Shown here: positions 44,225-54,100 of the stretch, in pieces
How the letters are laid out: every line of letters starts with the position of its first letter
Numbering within the stretch: the first letter of the stretch is position 1
From: Cylindrospermum stagnale PCC 7417
GTDB lineage: Bacteria > Cyanobacteriota > Cyanobacteriia > Cyanobacteriales > Nostocaceae
Assembly: GCF_000317535.1 (NCBI RefSeq)
Contig: NC_019757.1
Span: forward strand, 285,001-349,000
Direction: 5' to 3'
DNA length: 64,000 nucleotides
Translations under genes and position numbers: made by a program
The notes under the pieces: generated by a model
What the model saw: only the letters and a program-made list of their open reading frames with translations
What the model was told of the DNA's origin: nothing
Database searches by the model: none

Positions 44225-46360
44225 TTGAAAAGCAAAAAAATTGTTAATAAACTGCTACTATGGTTTTTATTAATTGCCTTAGTTCCCCTAACTTCAGTTA
44301 CCTTTTTGAGATACTATATTGATAGTAATTCTCTCACAAAAGAAGTCAATAATAATTTGAGTTACATTGCACAAAGCAAAGCAAAACGACTTGAAAATTA
44401 TCTCAATGAAAAGCAAAAAAATACCGCAGCTATTGCCCAAATGCCAAATATAATTGAGGCGATAGAACAATATCAAAAAGCTTATAAAAATTTCGGTATT
44501 AACTCACAAATATATCAGCAAGTAGATAAAAAACATAGACCTTTTATTAGTAATTATTTAGAAATATTTGGTTACTCTGATATTTTGCTAATATCTCAGT
44601 CTGGTGATGCTATTTTTTCTGTAAAACGCAGTAGGGAAGTTGGGACAAACTATTATCAAGGAAGTTATAAAAATTCGGAAATAGCGAAAATTTTTGACCG
44701 AGCTAAAACATTGATGCAAGTTGAAACATCCAACTTTAGTTATTACACAGCTATTAATAAACCCGCTGCCTTTATTGCTTCTCCTGTATTTAACAAAAAT
44801 CTGATTATTGGTGTGGTAGTGCTGCAACTAAATAATCAAGAGTTTGATAAAGTGGTTAACGATTACACTGGTTTGGGCAAAACTGGTGAGACGATTGTGG
44901 GAGCAATAGTTGGTAAACGCATAGTCTTTACCTCTCCCACCAGACATGACCCAAAGGCAGCCTTTCAAAGAACTGTGCAGATTCGCCAGCCGCAATTACA
45001 GCCAAAGGTAGCCTTGGGAAAAATTGTGAAGATTCACCAGCCACAATTACATCCTCTTGACCAAGCAACTCATGGTACCAAAGGAATCGGTATTACTATC
45101 GATTATCGAGGTCAAGACACTATCGGTGCCTGGAGATATTTACCTTCTTTAAATGGAGGGATTTTGGTAAAAATGGATGTGGCAGAAGCCTTTGCATCCT
45201 TAAGAACCCTGAAAAATATAGCCATCATTTTAGGAATAATTACACTTTTTTTGGTGACATTTGCAGCTATTATCGTTGCCAAATCAATTTCTAAGCCAGT
45301 TATTGAACTCACTCAAGTTGTTAAAGAATTTGCTCAAGGAAATCTGCATAAACAAGCCCCAGTTTTTACTCGTGACGAAATCGGTCAATTGGCAGAATCA
45401 TTTAATTGCATGGCAGAAAAACTGGAAGAATCTTTTGAAACCATCCAAATGCGAGAGCATGAACTGGCTATTGCCAAAGAACAACTAGAAGTCGTTTTAG
45501 CACAGTTGCAGCAAGAGGCACAACAACTAGCTGCTCAACTTGTGCAAAGCGAAAAAATGTCCAGCTTGGGGCAATTGGTAGCAGGTGTGGCACATGAAAT
45601 CAACAACCCAGTCAATTTTATCTATGGTAACCTCACCCCTGCTAATGATTACATCCAAAATTTACTCAAATTGTTACAACTTTACCAGCAGCACTATCCC
45701 CACCCAGTCCCAGAAATCCAAAATGAGGCTGAAGAAATCGATGTTGATTTTTTAGCCACAGACCTGCCTAAGTTGTTGAGTTCGATGAAGGTTGGTGCTA
45801 AAAGAATTACAGAAATTGTGCTGTCTTTGCGAAATTTTTCCCGCTTAGATGAGGCAGAAATCAAAGCGGTGAATATCCATGAGGGTATTGATAGTACGCT
45901 GATGATTTTGGCAAATCGTCTCAAATTTACATCTGATCGTTTAGCAATTGAGGTTATTAAAGAGTACGACGATATACCATTTGTAGAGTGTTATGTTGGA
46001 CAACTCAATCAGGTATTGATGAATATTCTGGTAAATGCAATTGATGCTTTGGAAGAGTCAATTGTCAGTGGTGATTGGTCAGAGAGCAAACCACAGATTC
46101 GCATTTGTACCGAACTCACTGGGGACAAAAAAGTGATTATTCGTATTGCTGATAATGGTCTTGGTATTCCTGAAGATGTGAAAACGCGATTGTTTGACCC
46201 CTTTTTTACTACTAAGCCCCCAGGCAAAGGTACAGGGTTAGGTTTATCTATTAGTTATAAGATAATCACTGAAAAACATCAGGGAAAATTACAGTGTATT
46301 TCTTCTCCTGGCAAGGGTGCAGAATTTGTGATTGCAATTCCCCTAAATCAATATACTTAA
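44225..46360 (+). CDS. Cache-HAMP sensor histidine kinase
   Basis: This 711-aa membrane kinase starts at TTG 44225 ([20 protein letters not shown]). A first membrane helix lies at about 9-28, then a periplasmic double-Cache-type sensor region to about 330, a second helix near 335-357, HAMP ([20 protein letters not shown]) to about 410, a coiled coil, and a histidine kinase core. The phospho-acceptor His lies near residue 456 in [15 protein letters not shown]-site motifs are the N box, [11 protein letters not shown] and [11 protein letters not shown] near 640-675. The gene is 17 bp after a UrtA-like binding protein, its likely ligand-presenting partner. No response regulator gene is adjacent. 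The kinase core is closely similar to that of the GAF kinase at 58722. Confidence 0.9.
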   Translation: MKSKKIVNKLLLWFLLIALVPLTSVTFLRYYIDSNSLTKEVNNNLSYIAQSKAKRLENYLNEKQKNTAAIAQMPNIIEAIEQYQKAYKNFGINSQIYQQVDKKHRPFISNYLEIFGYSDILLISQSGDAIFSVKRSREVGTNYYQGSYKNSEIAKIFDRAKTLMQVETSNFSYYTAINKPAAFIASPVFNKNLIIGVVVLQLNNQEFDKVVNDYTGLGKTGETIVGAIVGKRIVFTSPTRHDPKAAFQRTVQIRQPQLQPKVALGKIVKIHQPQLHPLDQATHGTKGIGITIDYRGQDTIGAWRYLPSLNGGILVKMDVAEAFASLRTLKNIAIILGIITLFLVTFAAIIVAKSISKPVIELTQVVKEFAQGNLHKQAPVFTRDEIGQLAESFNCMAEKLEESFETIQMREHELAIAKEQLEVVLAQLQQEAQQLAAQLVQSEKMSSLGQLVAGVAHEINNPVNFIYGNLTPANDYIQNLLKLLQLYQQHYPHPVPEIQNEAEEIDVDFLATDLPKLLSSMKVGAKRITEIVLSLRNFSRLDEAEIKAVNIHEGIDSTLMILANRLKFTSDRLAIEVIKEYDDIPFVECYVGQLNQVLMNILVNAIDALEESIVSGDWSESKPQIRICTELTGDKKVIIRIADNGLGIPEDVKTRLFDPFFTTKPPGKGTGLGLSISYKIITEKHQGKLQCISSPGKGAEFVIAIPLNQYT

Positions 46361-46513
46361 TTTAAAAAAAAATCAAGCACTATAAAACTGTAGTCGCCTG
46401 CTAAAAAGATTTGATGGGTGGCTATAGTTTCTAGACCTCAGCACAGGTTGAAAAAAGATTTACTGGGAGTTGAGCAACTTCTGTAAAGGAGTATCTATTT
46501 GTTAGATGAAGCC

Positions 46514-47560
46514 CTAAAATATTGCGCGACGTAACTCTGGGAAGACTTTGGATACCTTGCTCAAGAGATAGTCGCCATAAGTTCCGCGAAAGTCATGAAC
46601 ACTAGACTGATCCCAGCGTTCTTTGCTGTCATCACTTTCTACCCTACCCAGTTTAATTGGCTTCACTTCTACGTCAAAGTTGGGGTCAAAAAAGAAGGGA
46701 AACGAAAGGCGATGTCTGGCTACAAGCTGTTTTGCGTCTACGCATTTCGCCAAATTTTGCACACGATGAGGAGTAGATTTATATAATCCTCCTGTCATGC
46801 GCTCAAGCATATCTCCAATGTTGCATACAAACGAACCAGGAATAGGAGGTGCAGCAATCCAGCCTGACTTGGATTTTACCTGCAATCCGCCTGAATCGTC
46901 CTGCTTGAGAATGGTGAGAACACCGTAATCGGTATGTTCACCCACACCCCATCTGGGTGTAGCGTCTGACGGGGCGAAATCAGGGGGATAGTTGAAGATA
47001 CGGAATAATGTTAAGGGGTCTGAGGTGTAACGGTCAGCAAAGTAGGATGCTTCTAGCTCTAGGCTAAGGGCGATACCAGCCATTAGTGTATGTCCCAGTT
47101 TTGTCATGGCTGTCATATACTCCAGTACTGTCTCCCGGAATAGCGGAATATTGGCGGGGAAGAGGTTAGCACCGTGCATTGGTGTGTCAGCCTTCACAAG
47201 CGGGTGATCTTTTGCCAACTCTGCACCAAAATAGATGCCTTCCTTCAAGTCAGGTTTGCCAGATGTGAGTTCACCCCCCACCGGGAAATATCCCCGCCAA
47301 GCTTTACCACCTAAAGCCATGCGAATTTCTAGTTTGGTTTCCAAATCCTGGGCAAAAAACTTTTGGCTAAGTTGCTCTAGTTGCTGCTGCAAGTCTTCAT
47401 CCACACCATGTCCGATGATATAGAAAAACCCGTAATCACGGCAGGCGTGGGCAATTTGGGATGCTGTTGCAGTGCGATCGCCGATTCCAGTTGCGATCGC
47501 TCTAACATCAATTATGGGAACCTGTGAAAACCCTTCTTCTACAACTTGCGAGATGGTCAT
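46514..47560 (-). CDS. 2-Oxoglutarate/Fe(II) oxygenase, isopenicillin N synthase family
   Basis: This 348-aa non-haem iron oxygenase starts at ATG 47560 (MTISQVVEEGF), with a strong purine-rich site (gaggaggag) just upstream; the frame can extend 30 codons further. The N-terminal DIOX_N-type part contains VPIIDVRAI and ACRDYGFFYIIGHG. The iron ligands are His and Asp in GEHTDYGVLTI near 220 and the distal His in STPHRVQNL near 275; the 2-oxoglutarate Arg/Ser pair is in RHRLSFPFF. Enzymes of this family hydroxylate, desaturate or cyclise diverse small molecules. The substrate is unknown. Confidence 0.9.
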   Translation of the reverse strand: MTISQVVEEGFSQVPIIDVRAIATGIGDRTATASQIAHACRDYGFFYIIGHGVDEDLQQQLEQLSQKFFAQDLETKLEIRMALGGKAWRGYFPVGGELTSGKPDLKEGIYFGAELAKDHPLVKADTPMHGANLFPANIPLFRETVLEYMTAMTKLGHTLMAGIALSLELEASYFADRYTSDPLTLFRIFNYPPDFAPSDATPRWGVGEHTDYGVLTILKQDDSGGLQVKSKSGWIAAPPIPGSFVCNIGDMLERMTGGLYKSTPHRVQNLAKCVDAKQLVARHRLSFPFFFDPNFDVEVKPIKLGRVESDDSKERWDQSSVHDFRGTYGDYLLSKVSKVFPELRRAIF

Positions 47561-47571
47561 GCTTTGGTTCT

Positions 47572-47576
47572 CCTCC
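47572..47576 (-). promoter_or_regulatory. Ribosome-binding site deciding oxygenase start
   Basis: On the minus strand a gaggaggag tract is centred about 10-12 bases before the ATG at 47560. The alternative ATG at 47650 has only a weak tagg. This favours the 348-aa product. Confidence 0.6.
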
Positions 47577-47650
47577 TCTGCAATTCCTTTTGGCTCTATG
47601 GTTCGCCGCAACTCTTCTACTGACTTGTCTTTTGAAAGCAGCTTTTGCAT

Positions 47651-48150
47651 CCTATTTCATATTTTATGACTTTGTGTGTACCTGCTATATAAATCCTAGA
47701 CAAGAACACGAGATTATTACTATTAGCGATCTGCGCTTTTCCCAAGGGCGAAGGCAGCCGCGCTGGGTGCAAAGTACAAGCTGTTCGCGATCGCGATCGC
47801 ACTTTGGTTTAAGGCTTTTTACCTGTTCGTAAGTCATATATACTCCCCCCTTTAACCTAATGAATCTTGATTTAAAAATTAAGCTTTTTTTCTTTTACTC
47901 AGAGAAAAATAGAAAAAAACAACACTGGGTATATACTGTGTTGCAAGACGGCAAAATATTTTCTATAAAGCTGTTGAAATTCAACGACTGAGTGAGTCAG
48001 CAGCGGAAAAATATAAGTCTAACGACTTGCTCGCGTTGTAGCTCGGTTGTGGTTATTAGTACTAATAAGTTAGCTAAGGATAAGGCGGAAATCATCAAAA
48101 GTGATATCTGGCAATAACTTGCAAAAACTTGGACTTCGAGAATTGGGTAA
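47651..48150. other. Intergenic region between oxygenase and toxin genes
   Basis: This 500-bp region has no full gene. It contains two overlapping HIP1 palindromes (47789-47802), an AT-rich stretch near 47870-47950 that could include the promoter of the toxin operon, and a short coding relic at 47968-48027 (annotated separately). Confidence 0.4.
47968..48027 (+). pseudogene. Relic of a toxin leader segment (AVEIQRL)
   Basis: In one frame this stretch reads FYKAVEIQRLSESAAEKYKS. AVEIQRL followed by an acidic stretch recurs in the leader of the adjacent toxin gene (EAVEIQRLREPGESG, near 48549), with about 20 of 26 bases shared. It looks like the remains of an older leader of the same kind. The match is short, so confidence is limited. 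Confidence 0.4.
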
Positions 48151-49668
48151 ATGTATAGCGGGCAACACAGAACTTCCAAGAAATCTGCCAATTCCTCTGA
48201 CAAAGCAGTACCTAGTCGGTTTGCACCGCGCGGCTTTGTCGTTCAGCCAAAAACTGAAGAAGTAGCGCCCCAACAAGACCAAACGCCAGATTTAGAGCCT
48301 CAACGAGAAGAGACAAAGCAGTATAAAGATGGCTTTATAGATTTCTCAAAACTTACACCCCGCCCTTCCCCAGCTAGGACACCAAGAATTCAGATGAAGC
48401 TTACCCGTCTTCAGCCTGGGGATATGTATCAGCAAGAGCCAGTCCCATCAAGCCCTATTGCTGTCCAGCCTAAAGCCAACACAGATTTATCCCCAGCCCA
48501 AAATACAACGTTGGAGCCATTCGACAAAGTCGAGGAAGTAGCGAATGAAGCTGTTGAAATCCAGCGTCTGAGAGAGCCGGGAGAGTCAGGGGATGACGGC
48601 TCTCACTCACCGAATGGGGGAATTATTCAACGTGCTTGCTCAGAGTGTGAAGCTGAAAAAGAAGAGAAAAAAGATACAGGAATCATTCAGGCTAAAGAAC
48701 AAATAGCCGGTTTCAATAAAAACCTATTTAAACCATCACTGTTAAATAAACCAACTCATACCCTTCAAGCTAAAACCATTGAAGAGCAAAGTTCAAAAAC
48801 TGCATTAAACAACAATAAAAATGAATTTTCACTGACAAAGCAATCACCTACCCCGCTTCCAGCTAAAGAAATTTCCAGTCAAAATCCTCAAATAGTCCAA
48901 ATGATGCCCAAGGTCAAACCGGGCAGCATGACATTAAAGGAGGCACAACAAGCTCTAAAAAGACTTAATGGCGAACTGGGTTTAGAGTTAGCGCAAACAG
49001 CAGCCGATTTAGCTGGTTTAGCTGACCCAACACCGATTTCTGACGGCGTAGGTGCAGCTATCAGCATTGCCAGAGGTGATTATGTTGGTGCTGGGTTATC
49101 TCTCATCTCGATGGTTCCTTATGTGGGTGATGCAGCTGGTAAACCGATTAAAGCTGCTCGTAATGGCAAAAGAATTCTGAAACTCAGGAAGGAAATTGCT
49201 GAATTAATCAACAGGATTAACCACCTCAATCCTGGAGAGATTAAAAAAGCAGAAGAGATTAAGGGTGTTGTTTCAGAGCAAATGAAGAAGGCTCTCACAA
49301 CTCGTAAAAGAATCGGAAAATCCAAAGGTATTAAGCATCCTGAAATATCAGCAGTAGCACCAGATTGGGGCAGTAAAGGCGCACATATAAAAGTGGGAGA
49401 TAAAGGCGTCGAAATCGCAGTACGTCCTGGACAAAATGGTTCAATTGTATTAAAGTCAGTATTTAGTAAAAGATTTAAGAAAGAATATGTTGAAGAAGCA
49501 ATTAAAGAAGGTAACAAAGCCTTGGAAGATCCTCAATTCAGAAAAAAGCTCTATGAAGCAGGAAGTCGTGCTTTGCAACAACTGAGTCGTAGCAAAGCTG
49601 AAATGGATAGAGCAAGAGCAGTTGAAATTCGGTTTTTGATGATAGCATTAAAGAAAAAGGGTCTATGA
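48151..49668 (+). CDS. Polymorphic toxin with contractile-injection-type leader
   Basis: This 505-aa protein has an N-terminal disordered leader with VVQPK, RIQMKLTRLQPGDMYQQEP, EAVEIQRLREP and IIQRACSECEAEKEE followed by IIQAK. It resembles the entry segment of cyanobacterial DUF4157 proteins linked to extracellular contractile injection systems, but the metalloprotease HExxH core is missing. Around residue 275-330 comes a hydrophobic pretoxin segment (GVGAAISIARGDYVGAGLSL, ISMVPYVGDAAGKP). The C-terminal 100 residues (PDWGSKGAHIKVGDKGVEIA and on) are the likely toxin domain; its activity is not recognisable. The stop overlaps the next gene by 4 bp (ATGA), typical of toxin-immunity pairs. 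No injection-machine genes are in the window. Confidence 0.7.
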   Translation: MYSGQHRTSKKSANSSDKAVPSRFAPRGFVVQPKTEEVAPQQDQTPDLEPQREETKQYKDGFIDFSKLTPRPSPARTPRIQMKLTRLQPGDMYQQEPVPSSPIAVQPKANTDLSPAQNTTLEPFDKVEEVANEAVEIQRLREPGESGDDGSHSPNGGIIQRACSECEAEKEEKKDTGIIQAKEQIAGFNKNLFKPSLLNKPTHTLQAKTIEEQSSKTALNNNKNEFSLTKQSPTPLPAKEISSQNPQIVQMMPKVKPGSMTLKEAQQALKRLNGELGLELAQTAADLAGLADPTPISDGVGAAISIARGDYVGAGLSLISMVPYVGDAAGKPIKAARNGKRILKLRKEIAELINRINHLNPGEIKKAEEIKGVVSEQMKKALTTRKRIGKSKGIKHPEISAVAPDWGSKGAHIKVGDKGVEIAVRPGQNGSIVLKSVFSKRFKKEYVEEAIKEGNKALEDPQFRKKLYEAGSRALQQLSRSKAEMDRARAVEIRFLMIALKKKGL

Positions 49669-50090
49669 TTAAAACAACACTAAAAGACTTTCTTCAATCC
49701 GGAAAATTAGGATCAGTTAGTTGCGATATCTCCCGTGATCAAGTTTGTCAATATTTAGGTGAATGTGAAGATTGTACAGAAAAAGCTAAACCAGAAATAT
49801 GGAAGTATGGAAGTTTACAATTAGCATTTTGGAAAGGAATACTCAAATTTATAGGCATCTATTTTGAAGCAAATAAATTGCCGTTACCTGAAGCGCTGTG
49901 TATACAAGGCTATATGCCATCAGAGGAAACAAAAATAGATGATTTTAAAGAATATTTGTTAAAAGAAGGTCTGGATTTTCATCAAGATCCTGTTTTATCA
50001 TTTGATAATCAAACTTGTTTGGTTGTTGACATAGGAGTGAATATAATTTTTGTCAACGATAAACTATACAGCATCCAGTATAAACAGTGA
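49665..50090 (+). CDS. Candidate immunity protein for the upstream toxin
   Basis: This 141-aa acidic cytosolic protein has its ATG in the ATGA overlap with the toxin stop, so translation is coupled. The sequence has the general look of small immunity proteins (VCQYLGECEDCTEKAKPEIW, YGSLQLAFWKGILKFIGIYF, then an acidic centre), but I cannot assign a named Imm family. Position, size and coupling are the main evidence. It would neutralise the C-terminal toxin domain of the 505-aa protein. Confidence 0.65.
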   Translation: MIKTTLKDFLQSGKLGSVSCDISRDQVCQYLGECEDCTEKAKPEIWKYGSLQLAFWKGILKFIGIYFEANKLPLPEALCIQGYMPSEETKIDDFKEYLLKEGLDFHQDPVLSFDNQTCLVVDIGVNIIFVNDKLYSIQYKQ

Positions 50091-50286
50091 TAAACTGCGC
50101 TCATAGCATATTATTTTTAAGCATTGGTTTTATTGCACATAACGGCAATCACTGCCTTTGTAGGTTAGGTTGAGGTACAAAACCTAACATATTTTATTGG
50201 TCTTAGTAACGCACCTGAAAAGGCACGAATGGTTCATTACATTCCTAATATACCCAACTGACTTTAAACTTGGAAAAGAGGTAAAA

Positions 50287-50664
50287 ATGAAAGTTAATAT
50301 AGGGTATCTATGCGATATTTTAGCAGGTATGATCGAGGCCCAGTATTGGGATAATCTACAGATAGAAGATTACTTAGGTTTTATTGAAGATTATCAACAG
50401 GTCACTGAAAGTCAACGTGATAATGATAATCGCGAAAACTTTAGGCAAGAGTTAAAAAGAGTTTTAAAGGCTATTTTAAATACTCCGAGTCTCGACTATG
50501 ACGAAATATTCTTCCAAGGAGCAATGCATGGACTAGGAAGTCAAGACAAAGCAAAACGCTTATTTGAGTTAATATGGCGTGCGTTTTTTGGTGATGAAGA
50601 TTGGCATGATGTTAATTTTTCCTCGGCGGAAGTAACTATTGTAGATGAACCATATAGTGGATAA
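50287..50664 (+). CDS. Small acidic protein, second candidate immunity protein
   Basis: This 125-aa protein starts at ATG 50287 (MKVNIGYLCDILAGMIEAQY) after a gagg site; an upstream GTG/TTG would add 30 residues. It is acidic and helical (WDNLQIEDYLGFIEDYQQV, then DYDEIFFQGAMHGLGSQDKA). No domain is recognised. Its place between two toxin-like genes fits a spare or orphan immunity gene, as often found in arrays of polymorphic toxin cassettes. Confidence 0.55.
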   Translation: MKVNIGYLCDILAGMIEAQYWDNLQIEDYLGFIEDYQQVTESQRDNDNRENFRQELKRVLKAILNTPSLDYDEIFFQGAMHGLGSQDKAKRLFELIWRAFFGDEDWHDVNFSSAEVTIVDEPYSG

Positions 50665-50715
50665 TATCAAGTATTTAAGCAGGAAAACAGAGAATTTTAG
50701 CACATCAATAGATAG

Positions 50716-51167
50716 CTTGGAAATCTGAATTTTTACAAAAAATTACCAATTTTATATGAATCTGTTACTGGTGCTGGGAATTTACTCAATGAGAAATGGA
50801 CAACCTTAACTGATAAAGCATCACTTGGATGGACAAGCTTCCAAGGTAAGTTAGGAGAAGCACAAAACTGGGTTGGAGAAAAAGTTAATAACGCTACTAC
50901 TTGGGCAACAGAAAAAGCAGGAGCAGCAACTAATTGGTTATCAGAAAAAGTTAATAGTGCTGGTGCATGGATTAATGAGAAACCGGAGGAGCATCCAGTT
51001 GGCTAGGGGAAAAAGTTAATAGTGCAAGCTCTTGGATAGGTGAGAAAGCCAGTAGTGCAACTGCTCAACTTAGTGAAAAAGCTAGTAGTGCCGGAACATT
51101 TATTGACGAAAAAGCTACTGGTGCGACCTCTTGGCTTGCCGAAAAAGGAAGCACAGCTTTTAATTGG
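50716..51167 (+). pseudogene. Truncated and frameshifted 5' part of the repeat-rich toxin gene
   Basis: From 50716 an open frame without any ATG, GTG or TTG start reads SVTGAGNLLNEKWTTLTDKA, LGEAQNWVGEKVNNATTWAT and so on, the same EK-containing repeat as downstream. It ends at TAG after INEKPEEHPVG; one missing base near 50983 (GAGAAACCGG where GAGAAAGCCGG would stay in frame) shifts the repeat to the frame used from 51168 on. The in-frame stop at 50713 and lack of a start show that the true N terminus is gone. Confidence 0.75.
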
Positions 51168-54100
51168 GTGACACAAAAAGCTGAAGCTGCTAAAAATTCT
51201 CTCGCAGAAAAAGCTTCAAGTGCAGCTAACGCAGTCAGTGAAAAAGCTGGTTCTTTTGTAAGTGGATTACAAGCAAAAGGACAAAGCGCAGTTTCTGCTA
51301 TCCAGTCCAAAGGAAGTTCGATTTTACAATGGCTTGGTGGTGCAGTTGGCTCTCTAGTTTCTGGAGTTCAAGAAAAAGCTGGTAGTGTTGTTTCTTGGTT
51401 AGGTGATAAAGTCTCTGGTGCTACGAGTTGGGTACAGGAAAAGAGTTCTAGTGCCGAGAATTGGTTATCACAAAAAGCTTCTACTGTTGGTAGCTTCATT
51501 CAAGAAAAAGGCTCTGGTGCGCTTAATTGGTTATCACAAAAAGCTTCTACTGTTGGTAGTTTCATTCAAGAAAAAGGCTCTGGTGCGCTTAACTGGCTGC
51601 AAGAAAAAGGCTCTGCTGTTGGTAGTTTCATTCAGGAAAAAGGCTCTGGTGCGCTTAACTGGCTGCAAGAAAAAGGCTCTGCTGTTGGTAATTTCATTCA
51701 AGAAAAAGGCTCCAGTGCCTTAAATTGGATATCAGAAAAAAATCCTAGTCTTGGTAAGTGGCTCAAAGAAAAAGGTTCTCAGGCTTGGAAGGGTGTGCAA
51801 CGTCTAGGAGAGATGGGTAAAAATGCTCTCCAATGGGCTGGTGATGGGGTTAAAGCTGGTTGGGAATGGACAAAGAATAAAGCTACTGATTTTGGTAATT
51901 GGGCGAAAGATAAAGCATCGCAAGGATTAGCTTGGGCTAATGAGAATATCCTGCAACCGAGTATGAATTGGTTAGGGGATAAATGGGCAGGTGTTAAAGG
52001 ATGGTTAGGAAAACATTACCCAGCAATTAGTGAATGGGGACATAAGATATTAGATTATGTTGGTTTAGCTGCTCCCTTTGTTGGTGCAGTAATTGGGGGT
52101 ATTGGTGGAGGAATAGCGGGTTTTGCAGCAGGTGGTATAGGAGCAATACCAGGTGCGATCGCAGGTGCATCAGCAGGCTGGGCAGTAGGAGAAACTGTCA
52201 GTACCGTTGCCGATGGCATTAATACCGGTTGGTATCTGGGTGAATCTGGATATTATGCGTCACAAGGCGATAATGCCAAAGCGCAGGAAGCATTGCAGGG
52301 TGCGGCTTGGTCAAGTATGGGGTTAATCCCAGTTGTTGGTAATGTCCTTGGTAAGGGGGGTAAGAGTCTCGCTAAAACAGGTGTGGGGCGCTGGGGAGGA
52401 AAAGCCCTGGATTGGGCAGGAGAGGGCGTTAAGCGTGGAGCAGATTGGCTGAGTAATACTCATGCTGTTCGACAGGGAACCAAGGCTCTTGATTGGGCAG
52501 GAGAGGGCGTTAAGCGTGGAGCAGATTGGTTAAGTAATACTCATGCTGCTCAAGGAGGTAAGCAAGTACTCGGTTGGGGGGGTCAGCAAGCTAATCGTGG
52601 AGCAGAGTGGTTAAGTAATACTCATGCTGGTCAACGAGGTAAGCAATTCCTCGATTGGGGTAGCCAAAAAGCAGATCAAACAGCCAAGTGGTGGGGCCAA
52701 CAACAAGAACTTGCTGAACAGGCTGCTAGACAGTGGAATCTACCAGGTGCTAAACCTCCTACACCACGTCCTGATGCACCAACATCTACACCACATCCTA
52801 AAACCCCGGATGTTGATCCTACCAATCCGGCAAGAGTAGAAAGTGAAGCTCCTGCTCCTAGAAATGCTGATAGTACAGCAGATATAAGTAATGCTAGACC
52901 TGACTCTCCTTCTGCCCGTGAGTCTAGTGTGAATGATAGTGGACGGATTGAAAGTCCTGAGTTAAGCGATCGCCAAATCAAAAATGAATTAGATCACCTC
53001 AAAAATAATCCAGAACTAATTGAAGGGACTGCTCCTAATCGGCGTGCAAAAATCGGCGAACACGAATGGAAGGAAAACCCCAACGGAACTTGGTGTCGTT
53101 ACTCAAACGACCCAGTTTGCCTGACAAAACCAGCAGTCAATGAGCATCTCCCAGAGAAACCAGGTACAACTAGCTCTACATCCGAAGTTCTCCCAGAGAG
53201 GACTCCTCAGCAGCAAGCTGAAGAAATGTGGCAACAGCTTCAGACCTCCGATAAATCTTACAAGGGTGGCTACTCTAAAGAAGAGTTCATCAAGAAATAT
53301 ACTGAGGATGGTCAGGCGTTCAACCCTGAAACACGAGCATGGTACAGCTCAAGTAAAGAAGCCAGAGTTCCTGAAAGATTCGCACCAGATGCCACCAGCG
53401 AGAACGTAATGCAAACGCTAACTGGTGAAGAAACCAATTCGTCTTTCAGAGCATATTACGAAAAGTTGAAAAGTGAAGGAATTGTAGACGAGAAAACCCT
53501 GCGAGAGCGCATTGAAAAGATGGATTTTCAGGGTAAGAGCGTGGATGATGTTCGCCATGTACTCAAGGAAGCATACCGTGACGAATTTCTCAAACGTATG
53601 ACTTCCCCCGATATTGAGGCAATGAAGACAAAGTATCCCAACTTGCCTTGGAATGAGGCAAACAGTAATGCCTACGAGATGGCAAGCAACCAAGAAATGT
53701 TGAGGCTTACTGAAGGTCTTAACTCGTCTGATAGAGGAAACCTGGCGGAGGTTTGGTACAACAATGTGCATGGGCAAAATTCTGTAACCCATGTGCCAAT
53801 CAATCAGACCGATCTGGCAGAAAAAGGTATTACAATCTCACAGGATCGGGTTATTGATGCAATTGATGGCAATACATTACGCGAACAAAAGACTATTGCA
53901 GGTGAGCTTGGCGATCGAGATAAACAGCAGTTTAGAGACTTTATGCAACTAGTAAGCCAGGAGATATCAGGAAAAGATGGTCAGATACACACAATTAATG
54001 AGGTGAGATATACTTTTACAGATCCAAGAGGCGTTGAGGCAAATGCAAGATGGATGTATAACACACTGAAAGGTTCTGATGACCTTTCTTTTGAGATTTT

